Below, piece after piece: positions 38,230 through 46,848 of a stretch of 64,000 nucleotides of DNA. Each line of letters opens with the position of its first letter. Within the stretch, counting starts at the first letter, position 1. Origin of the DNA: Corynebacterium falsenii (lineage in GTDB: Bacteria; Actinomycetota; Actinomycetes; Mycobacteriales; Mycobacteriaceae). The stretch is from positions 62,001 to 126,000 of the forward strand of contig JVKJ01000002.1 in NCBI GenBank assembly GCA_001054945.1, in the 5' to 3' direction. The translations under genes and the position numbers were made by a program. Below the pieces are notes generated by a model. It was given only the letters and a program-made list of their open reading frames with translations, ran no database searches and had not been told where the DNA came from.

Positions 38230-39909
38230 CTAGTCTTCGCGAGACTTGAATTCCATGGGAACGCGGACACCGCGCTCCTCGGCAACCTCGTTGGCCCGGT
38301 TGTACCCGGCGTCCACGTGGCGGATCACGCCCATGCCTGGGTCGTTGGTCAGCACAGCGCGCAGCTTGGCGGCGGCCAGCTCGGTGCCGTCGGCCACGCT
38401 CACCTGGCCGGCGTGGATGGAGCGACCCATTCCCACGCCGCCACCGTGGTGTATGGAAACCCAGGTAGCGCCAGAGGAGACCGCGGTCATGGCGTTCAGC
38501 AGCGGCCAGTCAGCCACGGCGTCAGTGCCGTCCAGCATGGCCTCGGTCTCGCGGTAGGGGGATGCCACAGAACCGGAGTCCAGGTGGTCGCGGCCAATGA
38601 CGATCGGGGCCTTGACCTTTCCTTCCTTGACCAGGTCATTGAACAGCAGGCCGGCCTTGTGGCGCTCGTTGTAGCCCAGCCAGCAGATGCGGGCTGGCAG
38701 GCCCTCGAATTCGACGTATTCCTCGGCGGCATCCAGCCAGTTGTGCAGGTGCTCGTTATCGGGGAAGAGCTCCTTCAGGGCTTCATCGGTGACCTTGATG
38801 TCCTCCGGATCGCCGGAGAGGGCAGCCCAGCGGAATGGCCCCAGGCCCTCGCAGAACAGCGGGCGGATGTACGCCGGCACAAAGCCGGGGAATTCGAAGG
38901 CGCGCTCGTAGCCGGCCTTGCGAGCCTCGTCGCGGATGGAGTTGCCGTAGTCGAAGACCTCTGCGCCTTCGTCCTGGAACTCGACCATGGCCTGCACCTG
39001 AGCTGCCATAGCCTCGCGAGCCTTCTTGGTGAACGTGGTGGGGTCTTCGTTGGCCTCGCGCTGCCAATCCTCCACCGTCACCTCCGTGGGCAGGTAGGAC
39101 AGCGGGTCGTGTGCGGAGGTCTGGTCGGTGACAACATCCACCGTGAACTCGCCCTCGCGGTGGCGGCGCAGGACCTCCGGGAAGACCTCGGCCGCGTTGC
39201 CCACCAGGCCGACGGACAGTGCCTTCTTCTGCTCCTTGGCTTCGTTAACCAGCTTCAGCGCTTCGTCCAGATCTGTGGTGACTTCGTCCAGGTAGCGCTT
39301 GCCCTGGCGGCGCTTCAGGCGGGTCTCATCCACGTCCACGATCAGGCAGGCGCCGCCGTTCAGCGTGACGGCGAGCGGCTGAGCGCCACCCATGCCGCCG
39401 CAGCCGCCGGTCAGGGTGAAGGTGCCGGCCAAGGTGCCGTTGAAGCGCTTCTTCGCCACCGCAGCGAAGGTCTCGTAGGTGCCCTGCAGGATGCCCTGGG
39501 TAGCGATGTAGATCCAGGATCCGGCCGTCATCTGGCCGTACATCATCAGGCCTTCGGCCTCCAGCTTGCGGAAGTGCTCCCAGTTAGCCCAGTCACCGAC
39601 CAGGTTGGAGTTGGCGATCAGCACGCGCGGCGCCCACTCGTTGGTCTTCCACACACCGACGGGCTTGCCGGACTGGACCAGCAGAGTTTCATCCGCTTCG
39701 AGGTCCTTCAGGGTCTCGACGATGGCATCAAAAGCTTCCCAGCTGCGAGCCGCCTTGCCGGTGCCGCCGTAAACCACGAGGTCCTCGGGGCGCTCCGCCA
39801 CCTCAGGGTCCAGGTTGTTCATCAGCATGCGCAGCGGCGCCTCGGTCTGCCAGCTCTTGGCATTGAGTTCGGTGCCGCGGGGAGCGTGAACTTCGCGTGG
39901 TTCAGACAT
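38230..39909 (-). CDS. hutU: Urocanate hydratase
   Basis: 559 residues. It hydrates urocanate to imidazolonepropionate using tightly bound NAD+. The NAD-binding stretches [18 protein letters not shown] and [17 protein letters not shown], and the active-site cysteine segment [17 protein letters not shown], are conserved. A typical ribosome site, AAGGAA, lies before the ATG. It starts its own promoter region (39910-40179) containing the HutR palindrome, so it is first in a hutU-hutI unit rather than simply following hutH. Confidence 0.96.
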   Translation of the reverse strand: MSEPREVHAPRGTELNAKSWQTEAPLRMLMNNLDPEVAERPEDLVVYGGTGKAARSWEAFDAIVETLKDLEADETLLVQSGKPVGVWKTNEWAPRVLIANSNLVGDWANWEHFRKLEAEGLMMYGQMTAGSWIYIATQGILQGTYETFAAVAKKRFNGTLAGTFTLTGGCGGMGGAQPLAVTLNGGACLIVDVDETRLKRRQGKRYLDEVTTDLDEALKLVNEAKEQKKALSVGLVGNAAEVFPEVLRRHREGEFTVDVVTDQTSAHDPLSYLPTEVTVEDWQREANEDPTTFTKKAREAMAAQVQAMVEFQDEGAEVFDYGNSIRDEARKAGYERAFEFPGFVPAYIRPLFCEGLGPFRWAALSGDPEDIKVTDEALKELFPDNEHLHNWLDAAEEYVEFEGLPARICWLGYNERHKAGLLFNDLVKEGKVKAPIVIGRDHLDSGSVASPYRETEAMLDGTDAVADWPLLNAMTAVSSGATWVSIHHGGGVGMGRSIHAGQVSVADGTELAAAKLRAVLTNDPGMGVIRHVDAGYNRANEVAEERGVRVPMEFKSRED

Positions 39910-40094
39910 GGTCGGGTTCCTTTCATCTTTTGTGACTGCGCCTCACCGCGGATTCGCCCGAACAGCCATGCCCTACGAGCCTGACCCGCCGATTGTGACG
40001 GACTCTGACGAAACCACATTGTGTGAGGTGGGTTACCCCTTACCAGGTCAATGTATCCCGTCCCCTCGCCGGTGTGCCACCCAATTCATGGCGC

Positions 40095-40118
40095 GACTGT
40101 CTGAGATACCAGACAGTC
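40095..40118. promoter_or_regulatory. HutR operator upstream of hutU
   Basis: A 24-base palindrome: GACTGTCTG (40095-40103) and its exact reverse complement CAGACAGTC (40110-40118) around AGATAC. The inner 14 bases, TCTGAGATACCAGA, match 13 of 14 positions of the motif I recall for the IclR-type HutR of C. resistens (TCTGwwATwCCAGA). It lies 186-209 bases upstream of the hutU start. Confidence 0.85.
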
Positions 40119-40179
40119 AACGTCCGGGGCGCCACCCGGGGACACCCTCAGGGCACCATTCACCGCATCACCAGCTGCG

Positions 40180-41733
40180 CTAGCGAAGTTCTCCCACAGC
40201 CTTCTCAGCGGCATCCACCAGTGCCCCGGACTTCACCATCGCCACCGTGGCTTCAATTTCCGGAGACAGGAAGCGATCCACTCCCGGCCCCTGCACCTCA
40301 CTGCGCAGCTGCTGAATCACCGCGGCGGTTCCGGCTGCGGGCTCCCCCTCGCGCTGATCGATGGCTCGTGCCGCGGTCAGCACCTCGATCGCCAGCACGC
40401 GCTGCAGCCCGTCCACCGACTTCCGCAACTTACGCGCTGCCGTCCACCCCATGGAAACGTGATCCTCCTGCATCGCAGAGGATGGGATGGAGTCCGCCGA
40501 GGCTGGGTTTGCGTTGCGCTTCAGCTCGGAGACGATCCCCGCTTGGGTGTACTGCGCGATCATGTGGCCAGAATCCACGCCGGGATCATCCGCCAAGAAC
40601 GCATTCAGCCCGCGGTTGCGGGCGGGGTCCAGGAAGCGGTCGGTCCGGCGCTCAGAGATGGAGGCCAGATCAGCCGTCACCACGGCCAGGAAGTCCAACG
40701 CATAGGCCACTGGCGCACCGTGGAAGTTGCCATTGGAGGACACGCGGCCATCCTTTGCCACTACCGGGTTGTCCACCGCTGCCGCCAGCTCCCGCTCGGC
40801 TACCAGTGTGGTGTGCGCCAGCGTGTCCCGGAAACCGCCCGCGACCTGTGGTGCGCACCGCACGGAGTACGCGTCCTGCACCTGGGTCTTCTTGAAGTCC
40901 TCCAGCGCCGCTGCCAAGATCGCCGATCCATCGGCCACCGTGCGGATGTTGTACGCGGCATCGGCCTGCCCCGGGTGCGGCCGCAGTTGCTGCAGATCAT
41001 CGGCGAAAACCACCAGCGTGCCGAGCAGCCCCTCCACGGTCATGGCGGTGGCCACGTCTGCCAGCTTGGCCGCCGCTCGCAGGTCCGTGATCGCCAGGCA
41101 CAGCTGTCCCAGCATGCCGTCCGTGCCATTGATCAGCGCCAGTCCTTCCTTCTCGCGCAGCTTCAACGGCTCGATACCCGCCGCCGCCAGCGCCTCGGCG
41201 GAATCCTGGATGTCGCCCCCGTCCACTCGGACGTGCCCCTCGCCGAGCAGGGCCAGCGCGCAGTGCGCCAGCGGTGCCAGGTCTCCAGAACAGCCCAGAG
41301 ACCCGTACTCGCGCACGACGGGGTGAATGTTCGCGTTCAGGACCGCCGCGTAGGTTTCCACCACCACGGGCCGGACGCCAGTGCGGCCGGTGCACAGGGT
41401 AGATAGGCGCAGGAGCATGAGTGCCCGGATGACTTCTTGTTCCACCTCGGGGCCGGACCCGGCGGCGTGGGATCGGACGAGTGACAGCTGCAGCTGAGCC
41501 CGCATCTCCTCGGGAATGTGCCGGCGGGCCAGCGCGCCGAAGCCGGTGGAGATGCCGTAGACCGGGGTGGGATCTTGCGCTAGTTCCTCCACGCGGTCGC
41601 GGGTCTTGGCCACTTCAGCGAGGGCAGCCTCGTCGATATTCACCGTTGCGCCATGGCGGGCCACGGCCACGACTTCTTCGATGCTCAGGGCACCAATTCC
41701 GACGGTGACGGAAGTGGGGTAGTTCGGGGACAT
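40180..41733 (-). CDS. hutH: Histidine ammonia-lyase
   Basis: 517 residues. It removes ammonia from histidine to give urocanate, the committing step. The electrophilic MIO cofactor forms from an internal tripeptide; here the stretch EYGSLGCSGDLAPLAH gives Cys148-Ser149-Gly150 rather than the classical Ala-Ser-Gly. Other conserved parts are YGISTGFGALA (Tyr) and QEDHVSMGWTAARKL near the C-terminus. ATG 41733 has an AGGAG site. A half-match to the HutR motif (ATGGCAGA, 41850-41857) lies upstream. hutH is at the head of the minus-strand hut genes, and its stop lies 61 bases from the HutR palindrome. Confidence 0.96.
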   Translation of the reverse strand: MSPNYPTSVTVGIGALSIEEVVAVARHGATVNIDEAALAEVAKTRDRVEELAQDPTPVYGISTGFGALARRHIPEEMRAQLQLSLVRSHAAGSGPEVEQEVIRALMLLRLSTLCTGRTGVRPVVVETYAAVLNANIHPVVREYGSLGCSGDLAPLAHCALALLGEGHVRVDGGDIQDSAEALAAAGIEPLKLREKEGLALINGTDGMLGQLCLAITDLRAAAKLADVATAMTVEGLLGTLVVFADDLQQLRPHPGQADAAYNIRTVADGSAILAAALEDFKKTQVQDAYSVRCAPQVAGGFRDTLAHTTLVAERELAAAVDNPVVAKDGRVSSNGNFHGAPVAYALDFLAVVTADLASISERRTDRFLDPARNRGLNAFLADDPGVDSGHMIAQYTQAGIVSELKRNANPASADSIPSSAMQEDHVSMGWTAARKLRKSVDGLQRVLAIEVLTAARAIDQREGEPAAGTAAVIQQLRSEVQGPGVDRFLSPEIEATVAMVKSGALVDAAEKAVGELR

Positions 41734-41901
41734 GCGTACTCCTGACTCTCTGTGTTTTCGCAGCGTTCAGCGCCTCAAGGCCAGCGGACCACGGACACAG
41801 AGCGTTCGGTGTTGCAGGGTCACGCAGCCCACGCCAATGCGGGAATAGTATGGCAGATCACATCGTCGATGGAGGGTGGCGTCCACAAATTATCGGGACC
41901 C

Positions 41902-42648
41902 CTACCCCTTCCGGCGGTACATCTTCTCCCCCACCGCGTGGGCCGCGACCTGCAAGTTCTTCACAGCCTGGGCGCGCGTGGCGCTATCCACGTCCTGCTG
42001 CGTATAGGTCACAGCCAGGGCAGCGGCGGGGCGATTCAGGTGGTCGAGGACGGCGACGGCGACAGAAGCCTGGCCCGGCGAGACCTCCTCGACCTCTTGG
42101 GCCCACCCCTGTTCGCGGCTGCGGAGCAACTCGGACTGAAACGCGTCCAGCCGCGCAGTTTCCCCCGCGGTGGCGAATGCGGCCTGCGCCTCCGACGGTG
42201 GCAGGTGGGCGACCATGATCCGACCCGAGGCGGTGCGAAGCGCGGGAAGGCGTACCCCCACCTCCGTGATGAGAGACGGTGCACCGGAACTGCGGACCTC
42301 CTGCAGGTAGACGGTCTCGCTGCCCGCGAGGCGAGACAGATGCCCAGACCCACCCACCACCGCGGCGGCCTGCTTCAAACGGGACGTGGCGAGGCGCACG
42401 AGCGGCTGCTGGGTGGTGTACGCGGACGCCATCGAGTAAGCGGCCAAGCCCAGGCCATAGGTGCGATGCTCGGGAAGGTGTACGACGAATCCCGAGCTGA
42501 CCAGCTCGTTGAGCAAGTGGTAGGTGGTGGAACGCGGGAGGTCGAGCTCGCTTCGGATCCGGGCGGCGGAGATTGGCACGTCGATGGAGGAAAGCAGGGA
42601 AAGGATCTGAAGTGTCTGGCGAGCGGCGGGAACTTGGGGCTTGGGCAC
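41902..42648 (-). CDS. hutR: IclR-family regulator of histidine utilisation
   Basis: 248 residues. An N-terminal winged helix-turn-helix (about residues 8-70: QTLQILSLLSSIDVPISAAR ... LPRSTTYHLLNELVSSGFV) is followed by the IclR effector domain to the C-terminus. IclR proteins bind palindromes as dimers or tetramers and respond to pathway intermediates; urocanate or histidine is the plausible ligand but is not shown. Start is GTG 42648, preceded by AGGATGAAAAG. It lies between hutH (same strand, 168 bases downstream) and the divergent permease-hutG pair. An 18-base tandem repeat array lies immediately upstream of its start. Confidence 0.9.
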   Translation of the reverse strand: MPKPQVPAARQTLQILSLLSSIDVPISAARIRSELDLPRSTTYHLLNELVSSGFVVHLPEHRTYGLGLAAYSMASAYTTQQPLVRLATSRLKQAAAVVGGSGHLSRLAGSETVYLQEVRSSGAPSLITEVGVRLPALRTASGRIMVAHLPPSEAQAAFATAGETARLDAFQSELLRSREQGWAQEVEEVSPGQASVAVAVLDHLNRPAAALAVTYTQQDVDSATRAQAVKNLQVAAHAVGEKMYRRKG

Positions 42649-42667
42649 CTTTTCATCCTATGGATCA

Positions 42668-42739
42668 CCCAGTACACGGGGATCGCCCGGTACACGGGGA
42701 TCGCCCAGTGCGCGGAGGTAGCCCAGTGCACGGGGGTGC
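42668..42739. repeat. Four tandem 18-base repeats upstream of hutR
   Basis: Units begin at 42668, 42686, 42704 and 42722, with exact period 18. The first two are CCCAGTACACGGGGATCG and CCCGGTACACGGGGATCG; the third and fourth have diverged. Each unit carries a CCC...GGG mini-inverted repeat. The array sits in the hutR leader/promoter, 20 bases from the start codon. Confidence 0.85.
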
Positions 42740-42868
42740 GCGGTGGTGGCGGCGAAAGGTAGCGCGAAAATAATCTTTTGAAAGAATTTCACGTCCGCGT
42801 CATTTCGGCGTGTGGTACACGTTACAAGGACTTCACCCGGCGCACGTGTGACCAACGAGGAGAATCTT

Positions 42869-44314
42869 ATGCGCGACTCCAGCTCTCCCACCGCCCGAAC
42901 GGGCACCTCCCGCAACTCGGCCGGCGGACTGAAGCACCGCCACCTGCACTTCATCGCGCTGGGCTCCGCCATTGGCACCGGTCTGTTCTACGGCTCAGCC
43001 GAGGCCATTCAGGCCGCCGGTCCCGCGGTGCTGCTGGTGTACCTGCTGGGCGGGGTGGTGGTCTACTTCATGCTCCGCGCGCTGGGGGAAATGGCGGTGC
43101 GCAACCCCGTCGCCGGATCCTTCGCGGAATATGCCCGCGCGCACATGGGTGGCTGGGCCGGATACATCACTGGCTGGATGTTCGCCTTCGAGATGGTGAT
43201 CGTGTGTCTCGCGGACCTCACCGCCATCGGCATCTACATGGGCTTCTGGTTCCCGGACGCACCGCGCTGGATCTGGGTCGCCGTCACCCTGCTCATCGTC
43301 GGCGCCGCCAACCTGGCCAGCGTGAAGTCCTTCGGCGAGTTGGAATTCGGCTTCACCATCATCAAGGTCGGCGCGGTGGTCGCCATGATCCTGGGCGGCG
43401 CGGCCATCTTGGTCTTCGGACTCTCCGATTCGCACGCCACGGGCCCAGCCAACCTCACCAATGACGGCGGCTTCTTCCCCCACGGCCCCAGCGGCATGAT
43501 CGCCTCGTTCATCCTGGTGCTCTTCGCCTTCGGCGGCACGGAGATCATCGGCATCGCTGGCACCAAGGCGGAGCACCCCGAAGAGTCCGTCCCCAAGGCC
43601 ATCAACACCGTCCCGCTGCGCATCCTGCTGTTCTACGTGGTCTCCCTGGCAATCATCCTGATGATCATCCCGTGGCGCGAGGTCACCGGCGATGCCTCCC
43701 CGTTCGTGCAGATCTTCTCCACCCTCGGAGTCTCGTGGGCTGCCGCCGCGCTGAACGTCGTGGTCATCACCGCTGCTCTTTCCGCGATCAACGCCGACCT
43801 CTTTGGCGCCTCAAACGTGCTCCAGGGCCTGGCCCGCCAGAAGCTCGCGCCCGGGATCATGGCCAAGTCTCGCAACGGGGTGCCCGTGTTCAGCACGCTG
43901 ATCCTTCTGGTGGTGCTGGTCGGTGGCGTCATCCTCAATGCCCTCCTCCCCGAGCGCGTCTTCGAAATCGTGGCGTCCCTGGCCACCTTCGCCACCGTCT
44001 TCGTCTGGTTGATGATCCTTCTGTCCCACGTGTGGTCACGGAAGAACATGACGCGCGAGGAGGTCGCCAACCTGAACTACCGGGTCCCCTTCTGGCCCGT
44101 CGGTCAGATCTTTGCGATCGCATTCATCCTCTTCACCTTCGGAATTATGGCGTGGACGGAGGAATACCACCTCGCGCTGGCCGTGGGCGCAGGGTTCGTC
44201 GCGCTCACGACGCTCGCGTACTTCGTCACCGGGGCGAAGCGGGCCGCGGATTCCATTCCAGACGCCACTGCTTCAACTCCGGAGCCGACTAGCGGAGAGA
44301 ATCTGTCCCGCTAA
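42869..44314 (+). CDS. Amino-acid permease (APC superfamily), probable histidine importer
   Basis: 481 residues with 12 membrane segments. LHFIALGSAIGTGLFYGSAEAIQAAGPA (split GSAIGTGLFYGS) is the substrate-binding first helix of AAT-type amino-acid/proton symporters. FAFGGTEIIGIAGTKAEHPEESVPKAI is the conserved helix 6 to loop region. ATG 42869 with GAGGAG was chosen over an in-frame start at 42812 because that extension has no ribosome site. Placement beside hutR and 10 bases before hutG makes histidine (or urocanate) the likely substrate. The specificity itself is not visible. Confidence 0.88.
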   Translation: MRDSSSPTARTGTSRNSAGGLKHRHLHFIALGSAIGTGLFYGSAEAIQAAGPAVLLVYLLGGVVVYFMLRALGEMAVRNPVAGSFAEYARAHMGGWAGYITGWMFAFEMVIVCLADLTAIGIYMGFWFPDAPRWIWVAVTLLIVGAANLASVKSFGELEFGFTIIKVGAVVAMILGGAAILVFGLSDSHATGPANLTNDGGFFPHGPSGMIASFILVLFAFGGTEIIGIAGTKAEHPEESVPKAINTVPLRILLFYVVSLAIILMIIPWREVTGDASPFVQIFSTLGVSWAAAALNVVVITAALSAINADLFGASNVLQGLARQKLAPGIMAKSRNGVPVFSTLILLVVLVGGVILNALLPERVFEIVASLATFATVFVWLMILLSHVWSRKNMTREEVANLNYRVPFWPVGQIFAIAFILFTFGIMAWTEEYHLALAVGAGFVALTTLAYFVTGAKRAADSIPDATASTPEPTSGENLSR

Positions 44315-44324
44315 CATCGGGGCT

Positions 44325-45290
44325 ATGAATACCGAAACTGATCAGCCCCTATTCACAGAAGCTTCCGAATGGACGGGTCGCAACGACGGCCCGGGACCGG
44401 AGCACGCCCGTTGGCACAGTGTGGTGAAGCCCCTGAGTGAGGGCGAGTCCCCCGCGGCGGTGGTGCTGGGTTATGCCTCTGACGAGGGCGTGCTGCGCAA
44501 CGGCGGCCGGCAGGGCGCCGCCGCCGGTTCTCAGGCTCTACGCGACGCGCTGGGAAGCTTGGCCATTCACGATGAGTTCCCCCGCCGGGATGCCGGCACC
44601 ATTACTACTCAGGGCGACGACCTGGAGGGCTCGCAGGAGGCACTGTCCAATAAGGTGCAGCAGCTGAACGAGGATGGCCACCTGGTGATCGTCCTCGGCG
44701 GCGGGCACGAGACCGCCTTTGCGTCCCACCGCGGCGCCTACCGGGCAAATGGGAATCAGCCGCTGGGGATCATCAACCTGGATCAGCACTTTGATCTGCG
44801 GCAGGAGGATCGGCCCACCTCCGGCACACCGTTTAAGCAGATCGCAGACCTGGTCACGCCGGATCACGGCGTGGAGGGCTTCGATTACACGGTGCTGGGG
44901 ATCTCTCGCCCGAACAACACCCGGGTTCTATTCGACACGGCCTCGACACTCGGCGTGGAGATCACCCTGGATGAGGAGCTTCTGGAGCTGAGCCCGGCGC
45001 AGGCGGGCGAGCTGGCCCGGCGTGCAGCCGAGGGACGCGAGGCGATCCACCTCAGCATCGACCTCGACGTGCTGCCGTCTTCCACTGCTCCGGGGGTTTC
45101 CGCTCCTGCATCACTGGGCGTGAACTACGAGCGGATCCGCGCCATGGCTCTGGCGATCGCGGCCACCGGCAAGCTGAAGCTGGTTGATGTCGTGGAACTC
45201 AACCCGCGCTATGACGTGGATAACCGGACGGCCAAGGCGGCCGCCCGGTTGATCGCGGACATCGTGTCCACGCATGCCGCGGCTCTCTAG
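44325..45290 (+). CDS. hutG: Formimidoylglutamase (arginase/ureohydrolase family)
   Basis: 321 residues. It hydrolyses N-formimidoyl-glutamate to glutamate and formamide, the last hut step. Mn-binding motifs of the ureohydrolase fold are present: VLGGGHETAFASHRG, NLDQHFDLRQ (DxHxD, with Gln where Ala is usual) and LSIDLDVLPSSTAPGVSAPA (DxD). ATG 44325 was taken because the upstream open frame overlaps the permease gene. It is coupled to the permease (10 bases). The stop shares the CTAG tetranucleotide with the stop of the convergent YjiH gene. Confidence 0.93.
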   Translation: MNTETDQPLFTEASEWTGRNDGPGPEHARWHSVVKPLSEGESPAAVVLGYASDEGVLRNGGRQGAAAGSQALRDALGSLAIHDEFPRRDAGTITTQGDDLEGSQEALSNKVQQLNEDGHLVIVLGGGHETAFASHRGAYRANGNQPLGIINLDQHFDLRQEDRPTSGTPFKQIADLVTPDHGVEGFDYTVLGISRPNNTRVLFDTASTLGVEITLDEELLELSPAQAGELARRAAEGREAIHLSIDLDVLPSSTAPGVSAPASLGVNYERIRAMALAIAATGKLKLVDVVELNPRYDVDNRTAKAAARLIADIVSTHAAAL

Positions 45291-46633
45291 AGCAGCAGGT
45301 GGGCAATGGGGGTGGCGATCAGGATGGTGAGGGCCACGCGCTCGAACCAGATGATCACCATGTGATGCAGCTTGACGGGGATCTTCGTGGCCATGATGCA
45401 GGGCACCACGGCGGAGAAGAAGATGATCGCAGACACCGAAATGACGGCGATGACGAACCGCAACACCGGGTCCGCGGCATCGCCCACCGCGGTGGCGGGG
45501 AGGAACATCTCCGCGATACCCATCGCGGCCGCCTTGGAGCCCAGCATCGCGTCCGGCAGCCGGACGATCCAAGCGAAGGGATAGAACAGGTAGCCGATCC
45601 AGTCGAAGATCGGCGTAAACCGGGCGAGCAACAGTCCAGCCAAGCCGATGGACAGGATTGAGGGGACGATCGCGCTGGCCATGCGGATGCCGTCACGGAG
45701 GTTCACCGCGATGTTCTCCACCAGCCCGGGCGCGCGGTCGAGAGCCAGCTTGGCCTCCCGCCACGCCACGCGCAGGCGGTCCTTCTTCACGATCTGCTCT
45801 GGGGACGGGGTTGCCTCCGGGTAGTACTCGTCCGGGAGTGTGCGCAGCGGTGGGATGCGCACCGTAATCGCAGTGACGATGAAGGTCACGACCAGCGAGA
45901 CAATGAAGAACATTCCCCACAGGTTCATGATCCCCAGCGCCTTCGCCACAATCACCATGAACGCCGCGGACACGGTAGAGAAGCCGGTGGTGATGATGGC
46001 CGCCTCCTTGCCGGAGTACCCACCCTCCCGGTACACGCGGTCGGTAATGAGAATACCCAGCGAATAGCTGCCCACGAAGGAGGCGACGGCGTCAATGGCC
46101 GAGCGCCCGGGTGTCTTCCAGATGGGGCGCATCACCGGCTGCATGAACACCCCGATGAATTCGAGCATTCCGTACCCAATCAGCAGCGCCAGGAACGCGG
46201 AGCCAATCGGGACGATCAGCCCCACAGGCGTGACCAGCTTGGTCCACAGGAATGGGACCATGTCCTTTTCCCCCAACACCCACGGCAGGTGATCAGTCAG
46301 GTAGAGAATGGCGATCACGAGCCCAATGACGTTGGCCACGGTGAATACAGCCTGCAGGGTGCCCTGGCGCCAGTTCTTGTTCCAGATTGATCGCCCGGTC
46401 CCATACACGGCGAGCGCGAGCAGGATCCACGGGACCAGCCCCGGAAGGTATTTCTTCAGCATCGTGACCATGTGGTCCAAAGGAATGGAGCTGGTCCCGT
46501 CATAATTGACGGGGAGGAAGAAAACGATGGCGCCGATCGCGCTGTAGACGAACAGTCGCCACAGGCCTTTACCTTGCGGTTCGTGTTCCTCCCGGTCCAT
46601 TGTTTCGGACGCCACTGCTTCAGCAGAAGTCAT
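45287..46633 (-). CDS. YjiH-family membrane transporter with nucleoside-recognition (Gate) domains
   Basis: 448 residues, about ten membrane segments. SFVGSYSLGILITDRVYREGGYSGKEAAII (first Gate segment, residues about 180-215) and PDAMLGSKAAAMGIAEMFLPA (second) are the YjiH/Gate signature. YjiH genes often accompany hut operons and may move histidine or a breakdown product, but the substrate is not established. ATG 46633 with AAGGCGG 5 bases upstream was preferred to a TTG 26 codons earlier. An imperfect palindrome with GGTAT at its centre lies 27-47 bases before the start (46660-46680). The stop overlaps hutG in the opposite direction. Confidence 0.82.
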   Translation of the reverse strand: MTSAEAVASETMDREEHEPQGKGLWRLFVYSAIGAIVFFLPVNYDGTSSIPLDHMVTMLKKYLPGLVPWILLALAVYGTGRSIWNKNWRQGTLQAVFTVANVIGLVIAILYLTDHLPWVLGEKDMVPFLWTKLVTPVGLIVPIGSAFLALLIGYGMLEFIGVFMQPVMRPIWKTPGRSAIDAVASFVGSYSLGILITDRVYREGGYSGKEAAIITTGFSTVSAAFMVIVAKALGIMNLWGMFFIVSLVVTFIVTAITVRIPPLRTLPDEYYPEATPSPEQIVKKDRLRVAWREAKLALDRAPGLVENIAVNLRDGIRMASAIVPSILSIGLAGLLLARFTPIFDWIGYLFYPFAWIVRLPDAMLGSKAAAMGIAEMFLPATAVGDAADPVLRFVIAVISVSAIIFFSAVVPCIMATKIPVKLHHMVIIWFERVALTILIATPIAHLLL

Positions 46634-46802
46634 GTGTACCGCCTTCGTGACTTCGGGCGCTGCCGCAGGTATAGCGACAGTTTCATGGCCCGAGAATGTG
46701 AGATCGTTCAACAGTTGCCAATAATGTAACTGAGCACACAGTGATCGACAGGCGAATTCACATAATTAACAAAAAAGGGGGCCTATTTACATCCGCGCAT
46801 AG

Positions 46803-46835
46803 AAAAACCGCCACTACCCAAGAGGCAGTGGCGGT
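46803..46835 (-). terminator. Rho-independent terminator of the mycolyltransferase gene
   Basis: On the minus strand ACCGCCACT (46827-46835) pairs with AGTGGCGGT (46807-46815), followed by TTTTT (46803-46807 region). It lies 13 bases past the stop. Confidence 0.92.
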
Positions 46836-46848
46836 GACAGGTGCAGAT

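Noticed and set aside
42668-42739. Tandem repeats considered as a CRISPR array
   Set aside because: The repeats are contiguous with no spacers and no cas genes are nearby.
42812-42868. Extended N-terminus for the amino-acid permease
   Set aside because: No ribosome site for the upstream start; GAGGAG fits the ATG at 42869 and the protein then begins like other permeases.
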